DNA of 64,000 nucleotides, from assembly GCF_018282095.1 (NCBI RefSeq), contig NZ_CP074130.1:1-64000 (forward strand), read 5' to 3'. Shown piece by piece: positions 8,885 through 17,897 of this stretch. Made by a program: the position numbers and the translations under genes. Under the pieces are notes generated by a model. It did not search any database and was not told the origin of the DNA. It saw nothing but the letters and a program-made list of their open reading frames with translations. This DNA comes from Pseudovibrio brasiliensis (GTDB lineage: Bacteria; Pseudomonadota; Alphaproteobacteria; Rhizobiales; Stappiaceae). Within the stretch, counting starts at the first letter, position 1; every line of letters begins with the position of its first letter.

Positions 8885-9140
8885 CGGCAGACCGCGCCAG
8901 TCCACGCGCTTACAGCGCTTACCAAGCCAGCCGCCTCCGCTTCTAAGGTTTCCTAATTTCCCCTTGCCGTCTCTTGCGAGCCATCAAGGGCAAAACTCAA
9001 CCTAAGGCGCTCCACCCTCTGTCTCGGCCATACGGGGACTGTCCCTTGTGCAGGCGTCGGTGACGAGGAAAGTGAAACGGATTGGGGTGAGGGGCAAGAT
9101 GGGAATGTGGCTAATTGTCGTGAATTGCACTTATCCGTAG
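8885..9140 (+). promoter_or_regulatory. Degenerate leader with orphan 3' box and 13-codon remnant frame
   Basis: Contains the 3' leader box as GTGACGAGGAAAGTGAAACG (9059-9078) plus small hairpins (GCGC-ttaca-GCGC, GGGAC-t-GTCCC). A frame starting ATG 9099 stops after 13 codons. It looks like a leader whose cargo gene has been lost. The 5' part is too diverged to assign to the L or R type. Confidence 0.45.
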
Positions 9141-9496
9141 CTCGGATTGCAAACATCCGGTTTTTTCGCTCGAATTATCTGCGTCTATCTGAGAGGCCAA
9201 ACTCACATTAAATGCGAATGAAATCACATTACTTGCGACGCGATCGCAATCATCCGACGCGGATCACTTTATTTGCGAATAGCTGTAGAGCGGACCAAAT
9301 TGATCGTTTAGTGCCGGCGCAAAAACTCTGATCAAAACCCCGCGATTGTATACGATAAGAGCCCTAACCAGATGTTTTCTCGCTTTCATCAAAGACCGTG
9401 CCTGAGGGATTAAGGGATGCCTGGAGCTTTCTGAGGCTCCACTCTAGCTCTGAAAGCCTCTTATCCTGGAGTTCCCGTTTTGATTTTCCTTTATAT

Positions 9497-9549
9497 ATCA
9501 ATTTAAGCCATTTTTGGCCGAGGTCTGGCCAAAAATGGCTTAAATTGAT
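9497..9549. repeat. 53-bp near-perfect hairpin (23-bp arms)
   Basis: Left arm 9497-9519 and right arm 9527-9549 are perfectly complementary (begins ATCAATTTAAGCC) around a 7-base loop. No T-run follows, so a classical terminator is unlikely. It sits at the left boundary of the type VI island. Apart from this, 9141-9814 has no supported gene. Confidence 0.75.
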
Positions 9550-9814
9550 GCTGCGGAATATTGCTCGTAGTTCTGCAACTTTACTCCTACTATGCACATC
9601 GTGAAATTACTTCACCAAGCCTTTTCATAGGGTTGAAAGGGGTGGTGATGTTATTCAGGGACTGCTTCTTTAACCTGGTATGCAAGTTGCAGTTGTGTTG
9701 GCACGCTGCTGCAGACTGGGGTCTGGGGCCGTGGCCCATTCTCATCAAATGGGGTTCATTTATTTGTTTTGCTGCGTCTATCCGCACATGGAGGGCGCTC
9801 ACCAGGAGCATACT

Positions 9815-10330
9815 ATGCCAACACCCGCTTATATCACCATTGAAGGGTCAACTCAGGGTCCAATCACGCAAGGCGCGTTTACTGAAGATTCCGTCGGTAA
9901 CGTGTGGCAGGAAGGCCATGAAGACGAGATCATGGTGCAGGCCATTGATCATACCGTCATCATTCCTCGTGATATCCAGTCCGGCCAGCCAGCTGGTCAG
10001 CGCGTGCACACTCCGTTCAAGTTCACCTGCTCCATGAACAAGTCCATCCCGCTGCTGTATAATGCGCTGGTCTCTGGTGAGATGCTGCCGAAGTGTGAAG
10101 TTAAATGGTACCGCACCAATTCTTCTGGCAAGCAGGAGCACTTCTTCACCACCTCCTTTGAAGATGCACTTGTGACCAACATTGAGTGCGGCCTGCCGCA
10201 TTGCCAGGATCCAAAGAATGCTGACTTCACTCAGCTGATCACTATTGAACTGTCTTACCGCAAGATCATGTGGGAGCACACAGTCTCCGGCACCTCCGGT
10301 GCTGATGACTGGCGCGCACCTGCTGCTTAA
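9815..10330 (+). CDS. hcp: Type VI secretion tube protein Hcp
   Basis: Hcp hexamers stack to form the inner tube of the type VI secretion system and are exported with effectors. The 171 residues match the family length. The N-terminus MPTPAYITIEGSTQGPITQG and the C-terminal ITIELSYRKIMWEH strand are characteristic. ATG 9815 has AGGAG six bases upstream. The gene opens an effector island; no sheath or baseplate genes are in the window, so the apparatus must be encoded elsewhere. Two strong hairpins follow the stop and may hold downstream expression below that of hcp. Confidence 0.93.
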   Translation: MPTPAYITIEGSTQGPITQGAFTEDSVGNVWQEGHEDEIMVQAIDHTVIIPRDIQSGQPAGQRVHTPFKFTCSMNKSIPLLYNALVSGEMLPKCEVKWYRTNSSGKQEHFFTTSFEDALVTNIECGLPHCQDPKNADFTQLITIELSYRKIMWEHTVSGTSGADDWRAPAA

Positions 10331-10361
10331 GTCTCCGTTTCTGACGGAACTAGAAGTCAGA

Positions 10362-10427
10362 TCCGGGCCAGCTTTGGCCCGGACACTGCCTATGGGTGAG
10401 TTTAAGCCAATAGGCAGTCTTTGATTT
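10362..10427 (+). terminator. Tandem hairpins after hcp
   Basis: First hairpin TCCGGGCCA-gctt-TGGCCCGGA (10362-10383), second ACTGCCTAT (10385-10393) with ATAGGCAGT (10410-10418) followed by CTTTGATTT. Likely a terminator or attenuator between the highly expressed hcp and the effector genes. Confidence 0.7.
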
Positions 10428-10451
10428 GGGCCTGATCTGCGGAGTTGGAAT

Positions 10452-10748
10452 ATGCAGTTTGTCTCTGGCAAAGCCTCAGAGAAGCGCGGCTACTTGCGCA
10501 GCTTCTTTCGCAACTTGCTGTGGCGGCGGCGCAAGGTAGAGGCGGTAGTAGAACCTGCACCCAAAGAGTGCGATCCGGCAGGCACGGCGCATGTCGTCTT
10601 GCAAGGCCGTGACCGGCCTGAGCGCTCGTCAGATGCGCTACACGAAGACCTGTCCGAAGAGCTGGAGATCCGAGGCTTTCTGGATCAGTTTCCCGGTCAC
10701 CGCTTGATGGTCAAACCCGGGGATCAGCCGCACAAGGAGATATTCTGA
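10452..10748 (+). CDS. Small basic protein between hcp and effector
   Basis: 98 residues with a cluster of arginines (LLWRRRKVE near 22-30) and an acidic C-terminal half. No family recognised. Its TGA overlaps the ATG of the next gene, so the two are translationally coupled. It may be an adaptor or chaperone for the adjacent effector; that is inference from position. Confidence 0.6.
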   Translation: MQFVSGKASEKRGYLRSFFRNLLWRRRKVEAVVEPAPKECDPAGTAHVVLQGRDRPERSSDALHEDLSEELEIRGFLDQFPGHRLMVKPGDQPHKEIF

Positions 10749-11644
10749 TGGTCTATCCGCTGGCGGAACAGAGATTGGCGCAGCAACATAGTGCCGCTCA
10801 TGATGTAAATCCGGTTCAGGATGAGGCAATCGCGGTTTCTCTTGAAGCATTTGCTCAGGCTATTGTGGATGCCCATCAAGGCATGGCGCTTATGACCGGC
10901 GGTGCTTTAGATCTGGCCACATTGCCCGGTACATTGCTGGACAGCCGGTCAGGACATCAGCTTCTGAAAGAGATCGGTATTAAGGGGCGTTATTACACAA
11001 AGATAGCCAATGGGAAGACCTACGTGATCTTCAAAGGCTATCCTGCCGTGCGCGAGGTTCTTAAGGGGACACGGTATCTGTCATCCTCTCCAAAGGTTGT
11101 TGCTTTTGGAATTGGACCTGAAGCCATTCGGGCAGGTGGCCGGGCGAATGCGGTCATCATGATCACCTGCTATGTGGCTCTGGATATCATGCAGTTCATC
11201 ATGAGCGATACGCAGCTTTACAGCGAACTGTTTGCCAACATCATTGTCGATGTAGCGATCGGGGCCGTTGCCATTGGGGCTGGTATGGCGGCTGCAGCTG
11301 CTGGCGCGCTTCTGGCCGGTGCGATTACGACAGTTGCTATTCCTGCCCTTGCCATTACGGCTGGTGCCATTGTTGTTGGCATGGCAGTGGGCATGGCGCT
11401 TGGACAACTGGATAAGATGTTTGGTCTGCGAGAAAAACTATCTGCTGCCCTGCGCTGGACTGGAGAAGCTGTTGAGCGCGGACTTCAAAAAACTGGACAA
11501 GTCATTCGTGAAGCGCAAGTGTCCATGCGCCAGAAGGTGGAAGAGCTTGAACGCCGCAGCAATCGGTTTTTCTATGATCTGGAACGCGAGACCATCTGGC
11601 ATTTTGGCGGCTCTGATCTTTATAACCAGATCTATAGGCGGTGA
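10748..11644 (+). CDS. Candidate membrane-active type VI effector
   Basis: 298 residues with no signal peptide. A soluble N-terminal part is followed by a hydrophobic segment at about 134-152 and a long glycine/alanine-rich hydrophobic stretch at 164-218, then a charged helical tail. Glycine-zipper-like hairpins of this kind occur in pore-forming toxins, and the position between hcp and vgrG fits a secreted effector. The next gene encodes a multi-pass membrane protein that could be its immunity protein. No enzymatic motif is visible. Family identity and toxicity are inferred. Confidence 0.55.
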   Translation: MVYPLAEQRLAQQHSAAHDVNPVQDEAIAVSLEAFAQAIVDAHQGMALMTGGALDLATLPGTLLDSRSGHQLLKEIGIKGRYYTKIANGKTYVIFKGYPAVREVLKGTRYLSSSPKVVAFGIGPEAIRAGGRANAVIMITCYVALDIMQFIMSDTQLYSELFANIIVDVAIGAVAIGAGMAAAAAGALLAGAITTVAIPALAITAGAIVVGMAVGMALGQLDKMFGLREKLSAALRWTGEAVERGLQKTGQVIREAQVSMRQKVEELERRSNRFFYDLERETIWHFGGSDLYNQIYRR

Positions 11645-12159
11645 TGATGATCAACTGGTACATCAATAAAACCGTTCATTTTGGCCAGTGGATTGGCCGG
11701 GATCCGCGCCGAGCCCATGGGTTCGCCGCCGCGCTTGATCTTTTGATGGTGTTCTTGGTGTGGAGTACGATCTCTGACTTTCTTTACGCGCAGCAGGTCA
11801 TTGAGCTTGGGCAGGATCACTTTGAAATTGCTCATGGGATCCAGGCTTTAGCTCTTGGATCTGTTGCGATCCCCATCACTCATTTTGTCTTCACGCCCTG
11901 GGGCCATCAACGGCTGCAATGGTCCGTAAAGACATACCTCATTCTCATTTTTGGATCGCTCCTGATCTTTGCGATCGCCGGCAATCTATGGGCGCAATCA
12001 ATTGGGCAAAAAGCGCAAGACGAAGGGTACCTACTCTGCCAGAACGAGTTTTTCGCGCCGGCAAAATCCTTCCATACCTATGCGCGTCTGGGCACTTTAT
12101 GTCCCGCTGATGAGTGGCATGCCAACCCCTATCCGCCGCCGGGGGCAGACCTCAACTAA
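11644..12159 (+). CDS. Multi-pass membrane protein, candidate immunity protein
   Basis: 171 residues with hydrophobic segments near 27-47, 63-83 and 95-117. It overlaps the end of the preceding candidate pore-former (stop TGA and start ATG share a base), the usual layout for an effector-immunity pair. For a pore-forming toxin the immunity protein is expected in the inner membrane. No family recognised; the role is inferred from context. Confidence 0.55.
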   Translation: MMINWYINKTVHFGQWIGRDPRRAHGFAAALDLLMVFLVWSTISDFLYAQQVIELGQDHFEIAHGIQALALGSVAIPITHFVFTPWGHQRLQWSVKTYLILIFGSLLIFAIAGNLWAQSIGQKAQDEGYLLCQNEFFAPAKSFHTYARLGTLCPADEWHANPYPPPGADLN

Positions 12160-12222
12160 GTTCGCCTGATCACTCCTAATTCTTATGTGTCCTTTGTTTT
12201 TCCTTTTGCCAGCGAGTTTGTT

Positions 12223-14316
12223 ATGAATGCTATTGTCCAAATCCCGCAGCTCTTTCAACAACAAGATCTGGCCTTCACCTTTGCAGCTCCTGCACAGCCG
12301 GAGGCCGGTTTGCTGGTCACCGGGTTCTCGGCGACAGAACGCCTTAATGGGCTCACGCAGATACAGATTGAGCTGGCCAGCCCCGACAACGCGCTGGACC
12401 TGCATAGTCTGCTGGATACGCCCGCCACGCTGACCATTCATCATAAATACGAGGGCCTACGCCATCTTTCCGGAGTGATCGCCGAGATTGCCCGTGGCAA
12501 TGAAGGTCATCACCGCACCAGTTACTCGCTCACCCTGCTGCCCAGCCTGCACCGTTTAGCCCACGGCTCTGACTGCCGGATCTTCCAGAAGAAAAGCGTG
12601 CCGGAGATCGTCAAGATCCTGCTCAAGGAGCACGGCGTAGAGGATGTGAAGTGGGATCTCACTGAGCCTCATGAAGCGCGTGAATACTGTGTGCAGTACC
12701 GGGAAAGTCACTTAAGCTTTCTAGACCGCATCACGGCAGAAGAAGGCATCTGGTACTATTTCACCTATGGCGCCAACGGTCAGCATACGCTGCAGTTTAT
12801 TGATAACCCGCAGATTGTCTCCGAGCTGCCAGATCAACCAGAGTTGGAATACAACAGCATGGCTGGTGGAGCTGTCAAAGGCGTTTATTGCAACAGCTTT
12901 GTCCTGCGTGAGCAGCTCCGTGCTACCAGCTTCATGCAGCGTGATTACTCGTTTAAGAACCCGCCTTACAACCAGCAACACACCCATCAACGCGGTGAAG
13001 ACAACGGGTCAGCTGGAGACTATGCCCTCTATGAATATCCGGGGCGTTACAAGGCGGATGGTGTTGGCAAGCCCTTCACAAAGCACCGGTTGGAGGCTGC
13101 TCGCGTAGAGGCCACCACAGGTCATGGGGCGACCAATGCCATTCACCTGATGGCCGGTCATCAGTTTGCGCTCACAGGCCACCCGAACAGCGACTACAAC
13201 ATCAAGTATCATTTGCTCACCGTCTCCCATCAAGGCAGCCAACCGCAAGCTGTGGGAGAGGAAGCAGGCGCGGGCGCGACAACTTACAGTGCCGGGTTTG
13301 AAGTGATGCCAGCTCGTCTACCATACCGACCTAAGCTAAGCGCAAAGCCACTCGTCGACGGACCGCAAATTGCACATGTGACGGGCCCGGAAGGTGAAGA
13401 AATTTACTGCGATGAACATGGCCGCGTGAAGGTCTGGTTCCCTTGGGATCGGCATGGCAAGAAGAACGACACCTCTTCCTGCTGGATTCGCGTCGCCTCC
13501 AACTGGGCCGGCGCCAGCTGGGGCCACATCGCCATCCCCCGCATCGGCCACGAAGTCATCGTCGATTTTCTGGAAGGAGACCCCGACCAACCGATCATCA
13601 CCGGCAGAACCTACCACGCCAACAACCGCACACCGAACAAGCTTCCTGACTTTAAAACCCGAATGGTCTTGAAGTCTGATAGTCATAAAGCGGATGGCTA
13701 CAACGAGCTGCGGTTTGAAGACGAAGGCGGGCAAGAGGAAGTCTGGTTCCACGCCCAGAAGTTCCACAACGGCGTTGTTGAGAACAATGAGACCTGGAAG
13801 GTGGGAGCTAACCGCCACAAACGTATTGACGGTTCACAGTCTGAATCTATCGGAAGTTCAAAAGACATTGAGGTGGGTGGAGATCACCGTGAACACGTGA
13901 AGGGGTCCGAACACACACAAGTTGACGGGTCAGCACTGCGCCAGATCAAGATCAGCGATTTCCTGAAAGTCCTGGGAGATAAGGTCACTCATGTGGTGCG
14001 CAATGCGATTACGCTTGTTGATGAGAATTGGCGCTTAGAGACCAAGGGCAAGCAGCATTTTGAGAGCGGAACAACCCATTACATCAACGCTGGGGATGCT
14101 GTGGTTATTCAGGCAGGGGCCAGCATAAGCCTCAATGTTGGCGGCAACTTCGTCAAGATCGACAAAGGCGGGGTGCAGATTGAAGGCACGCTGGTGAAGG
14201 TCAATTGTGGAGGTTCTCCAGCCAAAGGTGCTCCAGTCCCACCAATGGAGGTGATGAAACCAGCTGATTATTCCGGACCGCATGCGCAGCGCTACGCGCG
14301 TTCCTTCGAGAATTAG
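12223..14316 (+). CDS. vgrG: Type VI spike protein VgrG
   Basis: VgrG trimers cap the Hcp tube and carry effectors. The 697 residues have the gp27-like N-terminal domain (TGFSATERLNGLTQIQIEL near 26-45), the gp5-like OB-fold (QIAHVTGPEGEEIYCDEHGR and WIRVASNWAGASWG) and a C-terminal beta-helix repeat region rich in DIEVGGDHREHV-type strands. No extra effector domain is fused at the C-terminus. ATG 12223 is chosen over an upstream GTG at 12187 because the family homology begins soon after it. The PAAR, adaptor and effector genes follow in the same direction. Confidence 0.95.
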   Translation: MNAIVQIPQLFQQQDLAFTFAAPAQPEAGLLVTGFSATERLNGLTQIQIELASPDNALDLHSLLDTPATLTIHHKYEGLRHLSGVIAEIARGNEGHHRTSYSLTLLPSLHRLAHGSDCRIFQKKSVPEIVKILLKEHGVEDVKWDLTEPHEAREYCVQYRESHLSFLDRITAEEGIWYYFTYGANGQHTLQFIDNPQIVSELPDQPELEYNSMAGGAVKGVYCNSFVLREQLRATSFMQRDYSFKNPPYNQQHTHQRGEDNGSAGDYALYEYPGRYKADGVGKPFTKHRLEAARVEATTGHGATNAIHLMAGHQFALTGHPNSDYNIKYHLLTVSHQGSQPQAVGEEAGAGATTYSAGFEVMPARLPYRPKLSAKPLVDGPQIAHVTGPEGEEIYCDEHGRVKVWFPWDRHGKKNDTSSCWIRVASNWAGASWGHIAIPRIGHEVIVDFLEGDPDQPIITGRTYHANNRTPNKLPDFKTRMVLKSDSHKADGYNELRFEDEGGQEEVWFHAQKFHNGVVENNETWKVGANRHKRIDGSQSESIGSSKDIEVGGDHREHVKGSEHTQVDGSALRQIKISDFLKVLGDKVTHVVRNAITLVDENWRLETKGKQHFESGTTHYINAGDAVVIQAGASISLNVGGNFVKIDKGGVQIEGTLVKVNCGGSPAKGAPVPPMEVMKPADYSGPHAQRYARSFEN

Positions 14317-14327
14317 GAGAGCACAAC

Positions 14328-14699
14328 ATGTCTGGAAAACCAGCAGCACGCCTTGGTGATATCGGTTCTGGTCATGGATGCCACTTTCCGCCAACACCAG
14401 CCATCGCCGGGAGCCCGAACATTTTGATCAACAACCGCCTTGCAGTGCGCCAGGGAGACGCTTATGCGCCGCACCCATGTCCGGTCTGTCCGTCACCACC
14501 TCATGGCAGGTCTTTGGCCTCCGGCAGCCCGACCGTTCTGTTTAACAATAAGCAGGCTGGGCGACAGGGAGATCCAATTGATTGCGGCGGGGCCGATTCA
14601 ACTGGATCTGGCGATGTTCTTATTGGCGGAGCATCGCCTCCAGGAATGAGCCGCTCACCATTTTGCGAAACCTGTGAAGACAAAGCCTCTAAAGGATAG
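14328..14699 (+). CDS. PAAR-domain spike-tip protein
   Basis: 123-residue PAAR-repeat protein that sharpens the VgrG tip and can recruit effectors. The start SGKPAARLGDIGSGHGCHF and the repeats SPNILINNRLAVRQGD and SPTVLFNNKQAGRQGD are diagnostic. His and Cys residues in HGCHF and HPCPVCP could bind the tip metal. It starts 11 bp after vgrG and ends 2 bp before the DUF4123 gene, so it is in the same operon. Confidence 0.92.
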   Translation: MSGKPAARLGDIGSGHGCHFPPTPAIAGSPNILINNRLAVRQGDAYAPHPCPVCPSPPHGRSLASGSPTVLFNNKQAGRQGDPIDCGGADSTGSGDVLIGGASPPGMSRSPFCETCEDKASKG

Positions 14700-14701
14700 C
14701 A

Positions 14702-15694
14702 ATGGTGAGTTTGACAGAACGATTTGAGGCGATCTGCGCGCAAGCTGCAACGATTGATACCAAACCATATCTGGTGCTGGATGCATCCTGGCAGGAAGAT
14801 CTTGCAAGTGAGATCAGGGCAACTGGTGAAGACGGCTGGGAACCTTTGATGGGATCACCTGCAGAGGAAAAACAAGATGCGCATGCCCGAACTCCGCTGC
14901 TCGTTGATCTGACAATCCACCCAGCAGTTTTATCTCAATGGTTGGAGGAAGGGTTCCCCGAGAAGCTCGGCATTATTGTCTTCTCGACAGCAGCAATCGA
15001 AGAACTTCGCACATCCCTAAAACGCTTCTTAAGTGTGATCACGCCAGAAAGTGGGAAGCCGGTTTACCTGCGGTTTTATGATGCTCGTGTGCTTTATTGC
15101 TTTTTGCGACATGGCTTTCCGGAACAGTGGCAGGATTTTTTCAAAAACATTGATCTGATTGCAGCGCCTTATGACTACACATCAAGCTTTGCTGTCTATC
15201 GCCTTCGCGGCGAACAACTACAGCTCGGCATTGAGACCGAAGACGGCTTAGACTATCGCTGGTACAAGCATGAAAATCGGGATCGAGCAGTAGACAACTA
15301 CCGTGCAACCTTCCCATTCCGCGAGATCGAGCAGCGTCAATACGATGATATGATGCACTGCGCTCAAGTCAGCTTTTACCACGAGATTGAGCAGTTCTTA
15401 CGCAAAGCCTTTCCGGAAGAGACCAGTGGAGTCCTACGGAAAGACTTGATTGAGTTCATAGGAGCACAAGAGAAAGTCGCAATCAATGAGGGCTTTAATG
15501 GTGAGAACTGTGCTCTCTATTGGGTTCTTATGACTATATTATGCGGAACTAAATTTTACGAGGAAGAATATATGGGGCGCTACTTATCCATCCCATGGTT
15601 TTCTCATGAAAAGCGTCTGTTGGATATTCTCGCGGCTGCCAATGGTTACGCTGAAAATCCTCACATCCAAGAACTTACAATAGAGGTTGGTTAA
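14702..15694 (+). CDS. DUF4123 type VI effector adaptor/chaperone
   Basis: 330-residue protein of the DUF4123 (Tap-1/TEC) family, which loads a specific cargo effector onto VgrG or PAAR. The N-terminal half contains the typical TPLLVDLTIHP and PVYLRFYDARVLYCFLRHG segments (about 61-145). It lies directly between the PAAR gene and the gene at 15695, which therefore should encode its cargo. The stop is immediately followed by the ATG of that gene. Confidence 0.85.
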   Translation: MVSLTERFEAICAQAATIDTKPYLVLDASWQEDLASEIRATGEDGWEPLMGSPAEEKQDAHARTPLLVDLTIHPAVLSQWLEEGFPEKLGIIVFSTAAIEELRTSLKRFLSVITPESGKPVYLRFYDARVLYCFLRHGFPEQWQDFFKNIDLIAAPYDYTSSFAVYRLRGEQLQLGIETEDGLDYRWYKHENRDRAVDNYRATFPFREIEQRQYDDMMHCAQVSFYHEIEQFLRKAFPEETSGVLRKDLIEFIGAQEKVAINEGFNGENCALYWVLMTILCGTKFYEEEYMGRYLSIPWFSHEKRLLDILAAANGYAENPHIQELTIEVG

Positions 15695-16543
15695 ATGGGT
15701 TGGGGAACATTAGCTAGGGAAGCAGCAAAACGAAACTCACAATTTCCATTTGCACCACGTCCTGGTTCAAAAGCAGTTAGGCAGGCAGAGCGTGCGGTAA
15801 AAGAGCTTCTAGAGAATTTGACCAAACCGAAACCCAAAGTTGCTCCACCACCTGTTGCTGCACCTTTACCGGAAGGAAAACAGCCCAAGAAATCTCGCCC
15901 AAAACGCAAAAACAATAGTTGCTGTGAAGCCGTACCGTTCACGGACAAATGGCCTGTTAAAAAGAAAAAACCAAGCTTGGTTCCTGGTATTGGTTGGTTT
16001 GATTGGGGCAAAGAAATAGATGGCGAGAAAATCGGCGGGCAACGTGTAATCTGGAATAGGGGATACATTTTTCAACTTGAAGTCACAGAGAACATCTGTG
16101 GCGGGTTCGAATACAAATGTAAAGACAACCTAGGAAAAGTTGGTTCTGCATTTCAGTGGGCAGATGGATTGAATCCAGGAGTCTGCAACATGATTGAAGT
16201 GAAGTATGCAATGCATGAAACGACCTGGACCGCTGAGAAGGCCGCAGACATAACTATTCCGGCGGTGAGAGACCGGCGCGAGCAATTTAGGAAATACGCA
16301 ATGGTCTGCAATGATCCACGTCGTATACCCGAGTTGAAGTGCTTAGATCAGGTCGGTTTGGAGGTTTATGTTAATTGGAAAACAATGGCCGAATTTTATG
16401 AAGAGCTAATGTACATTTATGGCATTCCCGGCCCGTCTCCTGAGGTGCGACTACCCAGAAATGAAATGAAAACTGGTGTTCGGTATAGTAACGGACCCAA
16501 TGGCATTGACACACAAACAGATGAAACTGGCTCTGTAATGTAA
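15695..16543 (+). CDS. Candidate nuclease effector (PD-(D/E)xK-like)
   Basis: 282 residues. A basic, proline-rich N-terminal part (residues 1-95) may contact the adaptor; the C-terminal domain contains WADG (Asp157) followed by NMIEVKY with Glu168 and Lys170. That D...ExK spacing matches restriction-endonuclease-fold toxins such as the Tox-REase families. Position directly after PAAR and DUF4123 genes supports a secreted antibacterial DNase. No signal peptide. The fold is inferred from the motif alone; the sequence resembles no single named family that I can place with certainty. Confidence 0.62.
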   Translation: MGWGTLAREAAKRNSQFPFAPRPGSKAVRQAERAVKELLENLTKPKPKVAPPPVAAPLPEGKQPKKSRPKRKNNSCCEAVPFTDKWPVKKKKPSLVPGIGWFDWGKEIDGEKIGGQRVIWNRGYIFQLEVTENICGGFEYKCKDNLGKVGSAFQWADGLNPGVCNMIEVKYAMHETTWTAEKAADITIPAVRDRREQFRKYAMVCNDPRRIPELKCLDQVGLEVYVNWKTMAEFYEELMYIYGIPGPSPEVRLPRNEMKTGVRYSNGPNGIDTQTDETGSVM

Positions 16544-16552
16544 GGATTAGGT

Positions 16553-17119
16553 ATGAGTAGCAAGGTAATGAATAGTTTTGGAATTGATGTTTTTGATGAT
16601 CATCAAATATCTTTGAATTTATTAGTTGATCAAAATGCTGGATCACTCGATTTCAACGTTCCTTTTCTTCAGGAAGCCATCTCAAAAATCTTTTATATTG
16701 TTAGTGAAGACCATACAATTGTCATTCCGGAAAAGGAAGAGTATCATTCGTTTGATGTTAAGCTAAAAGAAAATGATGACGAAGTATTCTTTATTGAATT
16801 TAAGTACTTAAGAAGCATACACCCAGCAAAGGGTGAGTTGCTTGTAAAAGACATATCTACCAACACAAACCCGAGATTGCTGGCTAATATAATCAAAATA
16901 ATCTTGAGTAAATTCGATAATCCTGGGCTCCTTTTCGGAGCGATAGAAATATTTTTCGTTGAAGTAAATAGAGATATTATTCAAGAAGACCTGAGTAAAT
17001 TGTCAGATAATGAAATAAGCCAAAAGCTATACAAACCATTACCATCAGATCACTTACTTTACAAAATCAATCAAGGAGGGTGGGTTGATGATGATGGAAC
17101 TATGCATGAATATCCATAG
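16553..17119 (+). CDS. Hypothetical protein, candidate immunity protein
   Basis: 188 residues, acidic, soluble and more AT-rich than the upstream type VI genes, which suggests a separate origin. It starts 9 bp after the candidate nuclease effector, with AAGGATTAGG before the ATG. Acidic proteins in this position commonly neutralise a nuclease effector. No family recognised. Confidence 0.55.
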   Translation: MSSKVMNSFGIDVFDDHQISLNLLVDQNAGSLDFNVPFLQEAISKIFYIVSEDHTIVIPEKEEYHSFDVKLKENDDEVFFIEFKYLRSIHPAKGELLVKDISTNTNPRLLANIIKIILSKFDNPGLLFGAIEIFFVEVNRDIIQEDLSKLSDNEISQKLYKPLPSDHLLYKINQGGWVDDDGTMHEYP

Positions 17120-17130
17120 ATCTGGCTAAG

Positions 17131-17664
17131 ATGACATCTCTACACCAACAACGAGAACGAACCATAACTGCCATTGAAGCTTGGCTCGGACTGCATGTTG
17201 AACTTGAAAATTGGCATATCAAGTTTGATGAGGCTGAAGAGCACTTGCATCCATTAAAAGATAGAGCAAATCTGACATACTTAGGGTTCTTAAAAGGTTT
17301 TCCGGCAAAACAGTGGGCAATGATCGGGGACGGTGCTGGATGGACGCCGGTTGCGGCTATGGCTCTATCATGGTGTGAGGGGGCGACCTGGGAAAGTGTC
17401 CTGAAAGCATGGCAATCCATTGAAAGCCTTGATCTAGAATCTACAGTCTCAAACTTAGCTGCTCAAATGACTAACCCAAAGTTCTTGCCTGAGCCCAATC
17501 TTGCCGCAGTGTTAAAGATTGGAGGAACTCCAGGGGGAGCATGGGTCATACTCACGGCGCTAAAGCTTCATGGCAAATTTGTGCAATATGACGAGACTCT
17601 GGTTCCTCGCAGTTCTGTTCATTCGGCCCTCTGGCCTCTAATTGAGCAGCCTAAACGAGAATAA
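17131..17664 (+). CDS. Hypothetical protein, second candidate immunity/orphan
   Basis: 177 residues, Trp-rich, soluble, beginning 11 bp after the previous stop. It contains the segment KQWAMIGDGAGWTPVAAMAL and no recognised motif. It is the last intact gene of the type VI island and may be an additional immunity gene. Confidence 0.5.
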   Translation: MTSLHQQRERTITAIEAWLGLHVELENWHIKFDEAEEHLHPLKDRANLTYLGFLKGFPAKQWAMIGDGAGWTPVAAMALSWCEGATWESVLKAWQSIESLDLESTVSNLAAQMTNPKFLPEPNLAAVLKIGGTPGGAWVILTALKLHGKFVQYDETLVPRSSVHSALWPLIEQPKRE

Positions 17665-17897
17665 GAGGCGAAGGTCTCTTATGCCGGAAGTTTGTATCTA
17701 ATGGGGGCGTTTTGGGAAAAGGGCCGATCCATACGCTTAGAGCACCACGACAGAATATCTCAACATTTTTTGTCACAACCGAAGCGTTCATCCTTCACCG
17801 TGCTTGATGTTAACATTCCGCTGATCGCTCAGTAGGCTTCAAAATAGATCTCACAGGATGGCGATAATGTTTTTATTGAGACCTGACCGAAAATTAA

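Noticed and set aside
13336-13818. 160-codon leftward frame inside vgrG
   Set aside because: Lies fully within the strongly conserved vgrG coding region; a GC-driven shadow.
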